IMG/VR virus record: IMGVR_UViG_3300046665_000548 | Coordinates: 372,001 to 436,000 of that record | Direction: 5' to 3' (one strand) | Origin: a virus | Length of the DNA: 64,000 bases | Shown here: positions 58,201 through 64,000 of the stretch, one piece after another | Layout of the letters: the number at the start of each line of letters is the position of its first letter | Numbering within the stretch: the first letter of the stretch is position 1 | Notes under the pieces: model-generated | The model's input: only the letters and a program-made list of their open reading frames with translations | Database searches by the model: none | Told to the model about the DNA's origin: nothing | Made by a program: the position numbers and the translations under genes

Positions 58201-60299
58201 TTATGAAGCGTCTGTGTCGTGTAGTGGTTGGCCAGTCCGTATGACGTAAAGAATCTGTCGTACTTAGTCGCATCGCGGTTAGTATCGCCATAGTACGTAT
58301 CAGGATCGCCACCTACGCCATTGTATTTCGGCGGATCAATCGTCTCGCCTTCAATTCTGTCGCCAATGATTCTGAAAAAGTCATACGTCGGCTCGCGAGC
58401 CCAGGTCACGAGAGAATTTTCGAATACCAGTTCACCTTTCGCGTCGTGCTCTACGAAACGCTGAATGATCGGGTCCCACGTCGGTCCATCTGTGAACATG
58501 AAAATGGCGCAACCGCCATAGATCAGTCCGGGGTCCTTGACGCGATGCGGATGCACCATTCGACGCATTTGGCAGCAATTGTAAATGCGGAAATGCGGCA
58601 CCTTGTAGTAAACTTGGTCGCGACGGTCTGCGAGTTTCCAGATTGTGCCATCAAAGAAATATTCGATGATACGGTCGGAGTAATCATAAGGAAACGCATC
58701 GAGACCGTAGACGAAGCGACGAGCGGCTTCTATTGGATCGCGTGCGATTTCTCGATTGTCGTTGTATCTCGGCAATTCATCGTAAGGCACATAACCCTGC
58801 GGGTTCAAAGCTACGATATCGCCCTCTTTCGGAACGGTAGTGACTTCCATAACCAGCGTGTTCGTGTCCCTCAAAAGGACAGCGGTCAGGATGCAATTTT
58901 TTAGCGTTCCGTTTGTGTTTTCCAAAACCAAGATGCGGTCGCCAGGGCCGACTGGGTAGTCGGCATCGACAAACACTGTTCCGGTTTCTTTACCACTGGC
59001 ATCAGCGAGTGGGATACGAGTTAACGTCACGCCAGCAGGCGGGCTAGGATCACGCCCAACACGCACCCCGCGTTCGCGATGGAGAACTACCGAGCAGTAA
59101 TTAGGCTCGCCAGACAGCGTGCAACTTACGTCTGGGAGACGATTGATACCGTAACGGAAAAGCTCGATGTTCGGAATGAATTCGATGATAGGACGAGCAC
59201 CGCGACGATCTGGAAACTTTTGATCGGACCACGCAAAACTATCATGGTGCACCCAGTAGTTCAGGCGGCTCCAGTGGTTTCGGTCACGCGAACGGCGATC
59301 AATGAGTGAGTGGATCGGCAGCATTGCATCTACATGCATCGGCACGACTTCGAACTCGACCAGCATGATTTTGGTGCCGACGCCTTCTACCCAGAACTCG
59401 GGGTATTTCTTGTCAGCATCCCATGGCATTTCTCGAATACCAAGGTCCCAGCCGAAACGTTCGAATGCTGGAAGCGAGAAGCGACCAATGAATTCTTTAC
59501 GAAGCTGCTGGTCAAGGGGGTAATGATCATACGAATGGAAATACCAAAGGGCATCATCAAGGAACACACGCATATTGGACGTGAGTGTGGTTACGCCTTG
59601 GTAGTTGAACGCGCTAACGTCGCAATTCTCCATCCCCTCAAGCATGAATTTGAGGTTGCCGTAGCGATAAACTCGGACCTCCGCACCCTCGGGAGGAATA
59701 ACGGAAGCGTTTGCAAAACCGTTTATCACTTCCGCATCAACAAGCAGACCATCAACGAACAGCATGACCGATTCGCGGTCACTCGCGATACCGTCTACCG
59801 CTTCTGGGATCGGAAAAGCTGCCTGATTGCCGTTAGCGAAAGTCGTGGTGTAGCCCGGCGACAGATTCAGGCGCGGAAGGATGTTTGGATTGTCGCCAAA
59901 CCAGTAATATTGACGGAAGTTGTTCAGCTTGTCGAAATCGATTGGAGGCGCATAGCTGTAGATTTCATCCGAGAACAGGCGATTGTGATCGGACACGTTG
60001 CCCGAATTAGACCGCAGATAGTTGATGAAATCCTCGTAGAAGAGAATTCGCTTTTCGCCTTCCGAAGGATTGCTGTACATGATCGGCTCAAGCTGGTGCT
60101 CGCTTCGAATCACGCTGGGTTCAGGAATATAAAACTCCGTCAGCGGATCGTAGTAACTCGGCTTTTGGCCGATGTACCCGCTCAACTGCTCCGGCTTACC
60201 CGGTTGAAACATATGATCGACCGTTGAGCCAAAGAATTTCTTCAGCGGCTCAGTGCGGTTGATTTCCGGGAGTTGATTTATAAACCTGCGCTTATCCAT
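49287..60299 (-). CDS. Giant baseplate/tail fibre protein, 3,670 residues
   Basis: This 11-kb gene follows gp6 with a one-base overlap (TAATG), the place of gp7 in T4. Its start, MDKRRFINQLPEINRTEPLK...PGKPEQLSGYIGQKPSYYDP, is of a type I remember from giant proteins of T4-like marine and rhizobial phages. Beta modules of one pattern recur: VMLFVDGLLVDAEVINGFAN near residue 175, VEVLLDGVVMDDDAYTING near 3,050, and SIDYLLVTKNGKFLTPGLEF near 3,300, with related segments near the C-terminus. It probably forms part of the baseplate wedge and a long side fibre in one chain. No protease or lytic motif was noticed. T4 gp7 is 1,032 residues, so this is over three times larger. Confidence 0.8.
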   Translation of the reverse strand: MDKRRFINQLPEINRTEPLKKFFGSTVDHMFQPGKPEQLSGYIGQKPSYYDPLTEFYIPEPSVIRSEHQLEPIMYSNPSEGEKRILFYEDFINYLRSNSGNVSDHNRLFSDEIYSYAPPIDFDKLNNFRQYYWFGDNPNILPRLNLSPGYTTTFANGNQAAFPIPEAVDGIASDRESVMLFVDGLLVDAEVINGFANASVIPPEGAEVRVYRYGNLKFMLEGMENCDVSAFNYQGVTTLTSNMRVFLDDALWYFHSYDHYPLDQQLRKEFIGRFSLPAFERFGWDLGIREMPWDADKKYPEFWVEGVGTKIMLVEFEVVPMHVDAMLPIHSLIDRRSRDRNHWSRLNYWVHHDSFAWSDQKFPDRRGARPIIEFIPNIELFRYGINRLPDVSCTLSGEPNYCSVVLHRERGVRVGRDPSPPAGVTLTRIPLADASGKETGTVFVDADYPVGPGDRILVLENTNGTLKNCILTAVLLRDTNTLVMEVTTVPKEGDIVALNPQGYVPYDELPRYNDNREIARDPIEAARRFVYGLDAFPYDYSDRIIEYFFDGTIWKLADRRDQVYYKVPHFRIYNCCQMRRMVHPHRVKDPGLIYGGCAIFMFTDGPTWDPIIQRFVEHDAKGELVFENSLVTWAREPTYDFFRIIGDRIEGETIDPPKYNGVGGDPDTYYGDTNRDATKYDRFFTSYGLANHYTTQTLHNGVFSVPSQLRANADNDCISYITGAQLREHTTTIIQNQQNFVGSPNASNNYRDSKKDINLGRTLVQHRSPMLKAMLLASDKRFDLFDSIRFVDKEYVLFRNKFVSMISELLRTGDRLVSDGADLWVDTILSRMTLAKTPDFPFSLSAMIPGAFIPPTAAFMGLLPCYEPEIQVDTSFSTNVTMIRGHDGSRTPAFGDLRDDIILVLEKRIYNNIAAVFKSVDDAFEYAFDWWNYVNGAYRPALTDGGDLRQKTSTCSASLPPNNASVDSDSSVNPEFSAAKRRFTRDEIVDIYTPTFMRWAQVNGLDFRVNDGYQEADPFTWNYRGVSDKFGNSMPGHWRAIYRWYFDTDRPHQVPWEMLGFSTKPTWWEAEYGPAPYTRGNSGLWSDIANGIIRNGAREGIDPRFVRSNLLSILPVDDDGALLDPIAAGIVLHTPSYDDAKRAWKVGDHGPVENLWLNSSSWPFAKAMIAGLIRPAEFTELCWSKIDVSDNGQILPRDGRRVGISRNYDRTEIRNPDISRVHGEIGASGEPLSMPGIQQWVSEYLISNARSPSELGEALRGLEVRLAHKMAGFTNPKNLRVFADNFGIIPDEDIEVLYHESPPLREVIYSGVIIEWTGNGYRVVGYDGSKEYFCVEPGEENGPKSLISIGQDPVIYEWKSNVYYPVDRIVEHEDSAYKAIISHTSSGKFEPEFWKAEPGVTKRFPRAFVTDVGTGTLEMVPYDTVFESIQDVAEFLRSYSRWLEKCGWVFDAVDDDTSEVQDWNTATKTFMSWAQMKWQPGNFIALSPGASSLTFVSDHGLVYGLEDVHNGVYGLLDRTGRPIARRSTFVSRLDETTKIITTTDNMFAARARVGEAEHVIIFSNLTIFNDVIYVPLFDLRQPRLRLLGMRSSDWKGRRDAPGYIVNGAELVPNFEKTTTDIREMFEIEKADNRDFREHARHVVGYQNRSYLDNLLLSETAQFEFYQGMIQQKGAPGVFNKLSRSDFIDQNRDLRFLEEWGLHVGRYGAIDKKTLVSFRLITADIRNNPQYVDFGSSHSNDGIIGFGSADTRWVEMAPNTRQVFPTYGTPKVSAATMAAEKFLPTAGYVRRDEVDYSVFRPSDLTALYMGNKDITTGSRLWMYERRGDKSWDVLQGYTIGSSNNAVRFIDTVREDAVLLNTFRVTFTEPHNLTDADLGLNILISGDTHTTPNFEGFCELAEIDSAASIIINGTGKKGISYEESPGSVTVPTLAIFRSLRFTTVSQMTQFFTRFTPMLNQIVYVDDATPNNSGLQKRWGAYKFNGNIWAVYRAEPRKIETHRMSSALIFDLITKQTDMALTAEPMQMDKITILDPTAGLISGAAEKELTFKLEYDPARYSIGLNDQWGSNEVGMLWWDLSAVRYLECQTDITDSTDIVRNKVEIDYRVANWTKLAPNTSVDIYEWTRTTEAPAEDNPDMAPGAQYVEKLEYDNRTNQMVTAYYFWQRNVATTPVGVTGRKISARQVSQLLTDPIGQNIPWVSPITVSGLLMGGLEQYLNDATTVFQFEVAKDDYDGVIHNEWQLMLRADKTAVPPAPIWKKLQDSLVGFNEFRVRTPDQSVPARHRVGLEMRPVQSMFDISVARAIGAGRLSFTGMVNILLGRSNIMFDRPSAVSYLKAKTPTFEKLVWSMPQGSDLIEPPPVNSYDFATDSVEGLHEYFFELYGDYVNGFRPWDRYTWDTVAFDFDTTLRFNYSKRSPRVLLRNYNGPLKTWSIWEIDQSISDPGERFNPDKLLRIASNFDIKVADRTALATLLTFEPPAEGTRILIENDSTAGGFWTTWFYRPSSNLSDVQGLVIQNTQTYNVQDFWTITDWYATGYSASKPPVVSYPTMVDRNNTEGTDPRNVFVRIANDGAGWAWTAFDGDHWVVVAREKGTIRLSDEFNNTARVPFARSTFINLPDVVNRDGSWELRQIIHALRQFILTNAEINELFFSMIHFLHSVQDQVDWAFKTSFLVVRDFNERLGQPPIQTYDPTGNLLSYIEEVKPYHLKTRDFSRILTPDIDVAAVHVTDFDKPLYFDPDTQEYRTLQISNAADALVLQNQQPWKNWYDNYLNASFDPADSNYNPVRRLNISLLFDRIDPGLTPLEQGYGWDYPPMDVIPFDTLWNVSGFQTPSALSRMLAFYEPRLGMREKDVETLFNTNFKGLDVEGGELYVPHLPDLRDWDIRPYDTLPLETEIITDRDVDISGGLAEETQYNPYAIHRTAFGLVDPYHDRKHPEEFVPVHGNDHVAIRVKSEWVKGAPNQYTAYVRTAHIRSATIELSYQNVAQSLESVFVYRDGIRLKMTDDYTIDHFARTITVQMSAPRPKVITAHIIGSAGTSAIVEQRYFDCVGGSSFELFDAPVGPVEVLLDGVVMDDDAYTINGPQIVLDSVPDVGQQVTINVYGPPSDNEVTVMTRTHQEELAYNVGQSWNLANRTLLLGAGASLEHIGTIVEGNGVRLTPPFTRYGRFDFENNHRQLLIKPVADLSNLQIWIDDQLYTGAIARGTSVADALQNNNLAPIVIVQDKLVQTSPSVNSNRVVVCIFEDHDYVVSGGVLTVTKQYAKSDYDVKQSGWDTYQYDIVIPPDDNTRIVSTTFENPALMGIQTHSFRGSGISEYFIPFKVPSIDYLLVTKNGKFLTPGLEFSASPIDDRILSNYDFDSGGWDSYDHDSFMFTDSGGTLVYIPGTQIASDKIVVMAFTGNPARLPNEWVAMTKQSGLGLMGDLAFSADWDVAPIDTFRLESTVPAVEKTEFGMRSVYKMNGTWDVIELSYQRTGTLVDDLTDDSDTITVHLNPYKVSNFLMPPQALPQPYDGSPGVIWINGERIEYYNIDQNNNTATLTDLRRGTLATRVGEEQRNLSVYSSNGTTTEYPLQNADINGNIEVSVVDVSGTTTALNFGLHFSASRNGSDLLITLNEAPEAGSKILLAQSAPATVHLAGSVVRHAVPSAYERSPFMIKEEGGFWSEVVD

Positions 60300-63200
60300 T
60301 ATGCCATTCTCAGATTGGTAGGAGTATTAGACTGTATAATAGTTATATCCGTTACTTGAGCGGTAGAAATGAAAAGCTCATCGCTGCGCGATTGTACTTC
60401 AAAACCGTCGCCAAATACTCCGGTATCGGATTCAGGGACAAGGACGAATGACGAGATGGAGATCGCAAGTTGCTGGTGCACATAGGCGGCAAGCTCGGTG
60501 AAATAGAAAGTCTCACCAAAGTCCCATCGCTCGGCCTTGAAGAATTCATCAATGGCCTTGATCACGCGGCTTTTGATTTCGCCATCGCTCATTGAGGAGT
60601 TTGCCAGACGAACGACCTTAAATTTAGCGCGAAGCATCGCGTCAGCGCCGGTTCCGAACAAATACTTGTAGCGGACAGGACGCCAGATGATTTCGTCTGA
60701 AAACATCTTGAAATTTTCGAAGTTTGCAAACGACATACGCAGATCGAGTTCAGTCGGTGCTGTCGGCAGGCTACGCGCCAAAGCTCCGTTTGCAATCCAA
60801 TCCCGCGTGAGGAAATCGTATTCGGATGTCAGGACGAAGATATCAATGATGTTGGTCTTGGCCGGATCGATACGGCGATCAGAAGGAGCAAAATGCTTCC
60901 ACTGGAAATACATTCTAGCGCCAATCGGAACAGGACCAACCGTTCCGCCTTGTTTGATCCATTTCGCTCCGACATTCGGACCATGGCCAACGCCATAGCG
61001 GAAGGCTCTTTGCTGAAATGTCCAGCCAGTATCCGTCTTAAGCCAGAAGCTGAATGGGCGAGCGCCGTTGATTTGGAACGCAACGGTGCCCGTAGCCACC
61101 AAATCATCGACCTGTCGATCTTGATCGCTTTCATAAACGACCATTGAATAGTACGGAGCCCACAGAAGATCGGGCTTGCGATACCAAAACAGATACGAGT
61201 TCTTGGCGTCATCTGGGTTTACGATGTTGTAATAGGTGTTCGGTACATCTGGATAGCCATCCGCGTCTTTGTCGCTGAAACGGATAACGATACGATTCGG
61301 ATCACCGAAACCATCGGCGTAATAGATCATTCGATCCACGGTCAGATCATAGTCTTGGTTCAGCGGCTGACCCGTGTTTGGATCAGGGTTCACCTTCAGC
61401 ACACGGATGTAGTCTTCGTCTTGCTGGCGAAGCAGGGACTCGACCGCTTTTTGACCATCAAAATAGAAGCGGACGTTCTCGATGCTTTCAAATACGTAGC
61501 GAAGACCTTTGGTGCGGAAGCGCCACAATGCGTTACTAACGTAATCCGCACTCATGATTTTGATTGCCGTATCGGAACGATTTGGCAGGTCATCAAGATT
61601 GGCTGGATCGCGCAGGGTCCAGTGGTTCATGCCGTCTGGAGAGTTGTAATCATACCAGAGCGTAAAAGACAGACGATTGACCAGTTTCGCAAGAATCGCC
61701 TGCGTAATTGTGTTCGACAGCGTGGAAGCATAGCGCGGCAGAATTCTTGTTACTATCCAGCCGCTCTCGATGCCCTGGGATAGCATAATAGGGCCTGGGG
61801 AGCCTTCTCCTGGAGGGGAACTAGGCGTACCGGTGCGATCACTTACAGTGACCCACTGCCCATCTCCGCCGCCCGGAGGAGTAATGAAAAGCATCGCTCC
61901 GGGGAGAAGGAGGTCTGAGTTAGCGTTGAACCAGCCCGTGCTGCTGAAACGACCATCGCTTACGCGGTACCAAGTCATCCCACCCGGTACCGGAATCGCT
62001 CCACGGCGCGTGTCCTGAATAAGAAAATCGTGAACGTAGTTGAACGCATCGCTAGATTTTACCGATGGTTGAATGTACGTACCCAGAATGGCATCTGCAC
62101 TGACGTTATCGCTGAGCGGAATTTCAACGAAGGTTGTCTGGGGTTCCTTGTAGAACATACCATCGTCGGAAAACACGTTGGTGTCTTGATAATTTCCGGT
62201 CGGATCGTTCAGATCGATGAAACGCGAATGTCCCGAATAGACTCGATTTACGGCCTTAATCTTGGTCGCAAGGTTGGACTGGAGCGGGAACGCATTGTAG
62301 TCCTCACCAGAGACCATGCGGTTCTGTGTCGAGTATACTTGCGGAGCGCGCAGACGAATCTGTTCTTCTGTCTCTGCCGGAGCAGAGTTCGATACAGGAG
62401 ATTCCAGACCCAAGGTGATGGTTAGCGTGCGCTGAACGCCGCGACGATTGAAGTAAGGAACATCAATCCTGATCTGCGACATTTCGAACGGACGGATTTG
62501 ATACTGCTGGCCATTAGACGAGCGATACCATGCACGAAGACGCCCGACTGGTGCTTCACCGAAACGACCATCACCGAAACGCAGTGTGATCTGATCTTCA
62601 TCACGAGTAGTAACGGAGAAAACCTTGCGAATGTCAGCAGGGATCGAGTTGAACGTGATGTTCTCGTTCAACATCAGGGGGACCTTCTCCCACTGTGCAG
62701 TGACATCACCGTTGTCGTCCAGCGATTGGACCCAAACGTCTGTATCATTGATGTTTGCCACATCGATATCAATCGTCTGGTTTTCGATTGGGTTCAAAAT
62801 GTTATACTGAGCACGCTTCAAGATGCCTTGACGGAAACCCATGAAGAAACCAGTGTCCGCGCTAGCATTGCCGTTTCCGTCAGTGCGATAGAGCATGTGG
62901 AGCGCGGCTTCGGTATTCGGGGTACGCTCGGTGATGCCAAGCGTTTCGTCAAAATCGGTATTGATGACTTCGAAATCCATCGTATCGCCGCCAACCTTTG
63001 CAGCGTAAGAAAGATCGAGGTCGGCAAATCGAGAATTGATGCGGTACTGCTGCGTCTTCACACCAGCCAGTGTTCCATTCTTCAATGGGACGCCGAACGG
63101 GTTGGTGGAAACGAACACGCTGTTCAGAACCAGGACGATACGCTCAAACCAATCCGGATCGTCCGGGTTGTTCCAGTTCAGAATTCGATTCTGTAGATTG

Positions 63201-63604
63201 TTACCAAGAGCATCGTAAACGTCATCGTCTGTTTGGATCGCCTGAACCTTCAGGAGACCGCGAGCAGCTTGATTACGGCGAGGATTGTAGGAGAGAAAGC
63301 GGGCAAGGCGCAAAATGCTCTCGCGAGCCTCTGCCTTCTCAAGAAAGTTTTCACGGGCATTGATGTCGGTCTTGAACGCAAGAATGCCGGAAAGCCACGC
63401 AAGCAGATCGATAATCGCGATGAACTCGGAAGATTCGATCCAGTCGTTGAAATCTTCAGGATAGTTGACGCGGATGTACTCGCGAAGCGCAGCAGAGATC
63501 GTCTGAGGATCGGAAGAGTTGAAATTGATTTGCGTGAAAGCGCGGTATAGAACCTGCCAGTCTTGGGCAGCGAACAACTCGCTCTGGCGTTGAACGGAAG
63601 ACAT
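60299..63604 (-). CDS. gp6: Baseplate wedge protein, gp6-like (baseplate J family)
   Basis: This 1,101-residue protein starts MSSVQRQSELFAAQDWQVLY and has the gp6 core DPQTISAALREYIRVNYPEDFNDW followed by ESSEFIAIIDLLAWLSGILAF near residues 55-80, and NARENFLEKAEARESILRLA, all typical of T4-type gp6. gp6 dimers form the inner ring of the baseplate wedge. T4 gp6 is 660 residues, so this protein carries large insertions, mostly in the second half. GAGGAG lies before the ATG, 13 bases after gp25. Confidence 0.95.
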   Translation of the reverse strand: MSSVQRQSELFAAQDWQVLYRAFTQINFNSSDPQTISAALREYIRVNYPEDFNDWIESSEFIAIIDLLAWLSGILAFKTDINARENFLEKAEARESILRLARFLSYNPRRNQAARGLLKVQAIQTDDDVYDALGNNLQNRILNWNNPDDPDWFERIVLVLNSVFVSTNPFGVPLKNGTLAGVKTQQYRINSRFADLDLSYAAKVGGDTMDFEVINTDFDETLGITERTPNTEAALHMLYRTDGNGNASADTGFFMGFRQGILKRAQYNILNPIENQTIDIDVANINDTDVWVQSLDDNGDVTAQWEKVPLMLNENITFNSIPADIRKVFSVTTRDEDQITLRFGDGRFGEAPVGRLRAWYRSSNGQQYQIRPFEMSQIRIDVPYFNRRGVQRTLTITLGLESPVSNSAPAETEEQIRLRAPQVYSTQNRMVSGEDYNAFPLQSNLATKIKAVNRVYSGHSRFIDLNDPTGNYQDTNVFSDDGMFYKEPQTTFVEIPLSDNVSADAILGTYIQPSVKSSDAFNYVHDFLIQDTRRGAIPVPGGMTWYRVSDGRFSSTGWFNANSDLLLPGAMLFITPPGGGDGQWVTVSDRTGTPSSPPGEGSPGPIMLSQGIESGWIVTRILPRYASTLSNTITQAILAKLVNRLSFTLWYDYNSPDGMNHWTLRDPANLDDLPNRSDTAIKIMSADYVSNALWRFRTKGLRYVFESIENVRFYFDGQKAVESLLRQQDEDYIRVLKVNPDPNTGQPLNQDYDLTVDRMIYYADGFGDPNRIVIRFSDKDADGYPDVPNTYYNIVNPDDAKNSYLFWYRKPDLLWAPYYSMVVYESDQDRQVDDLVATGTVAFQINGARPFSFWLKTDTGWTFQQRAFRYGVGHGPNVGAKWIKQGGTVGPVPIGARMYFQWKHFAPSDRRIDPAKTNIIDIFVLTSEYDFLTRDWIANGALARSLPTAPTELDLRMSFANFENFKMFSDEIIWRPVRYKYLFGTGADAMLRAKFKVVRLANSSMSDGEIKSRVIKAIDEFFKAERWDFGETFYFTELAAYVHQQLAISISSFVLVPESDTGVFGDGFEVQSRSDELFISTAQVTDITIIQSNTPTNLRMA

Positions 63605-63617
63605 ACGTTAAAACTCC

Positions 63618-64000
63618 TCAGTCGCCTGAATATGCAATGGATTGGTTCTTCTGAAACGTAGCAAACATCGTGTCCACAATACCCCATCCAAGAAACTCAA
63701 GGGTATTTTCAACTCGCACACCCTGGTCAAAATCGACAACAACGGTGCGAACAAGTTTCACACGGGGATCGGACTGACAAATGCGCACGGCATCATCAAT
63801 GATCTCTTGTCGAATGACGGATGTTAGTTGCTCGTCCAGCAAGTCCCAAATGCGCGACCCGAAATTAGGGCGCATCACGCGCTCGCCAATTCTCGTCATA
63901 AAATGATTGAGAAGATCGCGCTTGATGAGATCAATATCCGTCAGCACCCAAGACATGGTGCGTTCGGCGTCAATCGTGCTGAATCCTCGGAAAGATTTCT
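63618..64000 (-). CDS. gp25: Baseplate wedge protein, gp25-like, N-terminus beyond window edge
   Basis: The core LIKRDLLNHFMTRIGERVM followed by RPNFGSRIWDLLDE is a clear gp25 match; gp25 is the conserved lysozyme-like-fold wedge component that also occurs in type VI secretion. An internal ATG at 63956 could start a 112-residue protein, but the frame continues upstream to the window edge with KSFRGFSTIDAERT, the typical gp25 N-terminus, so the real start lies outside. The downstream gp6 gene keeps the T4 order. Confidence 0.92.
   Translation of the reverse strand, partial: KSFRGFSTIDAERTMSWVLTDIDLIKRDLLNHFMTRIGERVMRPNFGSRIWDLLDEQLTSVIRQEIIDDAVRICQSDPRVKLVRTVVVDFDQGVRVENTLEFLGWGIVDTMFATFQKNQSIAYSGD

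Noticed and set aside
59310-60227. Long plus-strand open frame (305 residues) opposite the giant structural gene
   Set aside because: It is antisense to a clear coding sequence, has no ribosome site, and its composition is that of a complement of structural codons.
63618-63956. gp25 as a complete 112-residue gene starting at 63956
   Set aside because: The frame continues upstream with the typical gp25 N-terminal sequence (RGFSTIDAERT) to the window edge, so that ATG is internal.
1-64000. tRNA genes, CRISPR arrays, insertion sequences, attachment sites
   Set aside because: I looked in the gaps between genes and found no cloverleaf, regularly spaced repeats, transposase or integrase.

Overview
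This window is part of a large T4-superfamily myophage genome. The host is probably an alphaproteobacterium of the Rhizobiales (Rhizobium, Sinorhizobium or Agrobacterium type). The phage assignment rests on recognisable T4-type proteins: portal gp20, tail tape measure, gp26-like tail chaperone, recombination nuclease subunits gp46 and gp47, late sigma factor gp55, a tail-tube junction protein, gp53, hub proteins, gp6 and gp25. Several upstream sites also match the T4 late promoter TATAAATA. The host guess rests on a MucR/Ros-family regulator and a transglutaminase-like cysteine protease of alphaproteobacterial type. The layout resembles, from memory, rhizobial T4-like phages such as phiM9; no database search was possible.

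Layout. 1-2.3 kb (-): end of a head gene, a small prohead-associated protein and the portal. 2.4-6.5 kb: tape measure (-), divergent from a gp26-like gene (+) that carries a strong candidate -1 frameshift site. 6.5-13.5 kb: accessory genes on both strands (zinc and membrane microproteins, GIY-YIG endonuclease, PD-(D/E)XK-like nuclease, FxLYD-like membrane pair, transglutaminase-like protease, tyrosine phosphatase). 13.7-19.7 kb (mostly -): gp46, a MucR-like regulator, gp47, a putative nuclease and gp55. 19.8-27.5 kb (+): nucleotidyltransferase, then tail tube/baseplate hub genes ending in a subtilase-Ig-M23 fusion. 27.5-46.5 kb (-): a modification island with a carbamoyltransferase, an SGNH hydrolase, eight radical SAM enzymes, small paralogous proteins placed just upstream of three of them, and three glycosyltransferase-like genes. 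46.6-64 kb (-): tail fibres, small structural proteins, a giant 3,670-residue baseplate/fibre protein, gp6 and gp25, which runs off the right edge.

How it fits together. gp55 with the TATAAATA-like sites should drive late structural and modification genes; several of these sites sit so close to the start codon that the mRNAs would be nearly leaderless. gp46/47 and the nucleases serve DNA processing. The modification island is arranged as tightly overlapping genes, so its enzymes are probably made together, most likely to modify a virion component, a cell-surface glycan or the small motif proteins themselves. It is the strongest candidate for an undescribed system. No tRNA gene, CRISPR array, insertion sequence or attachment site was recognised, and no stretch over 300 bases lacks a gene.
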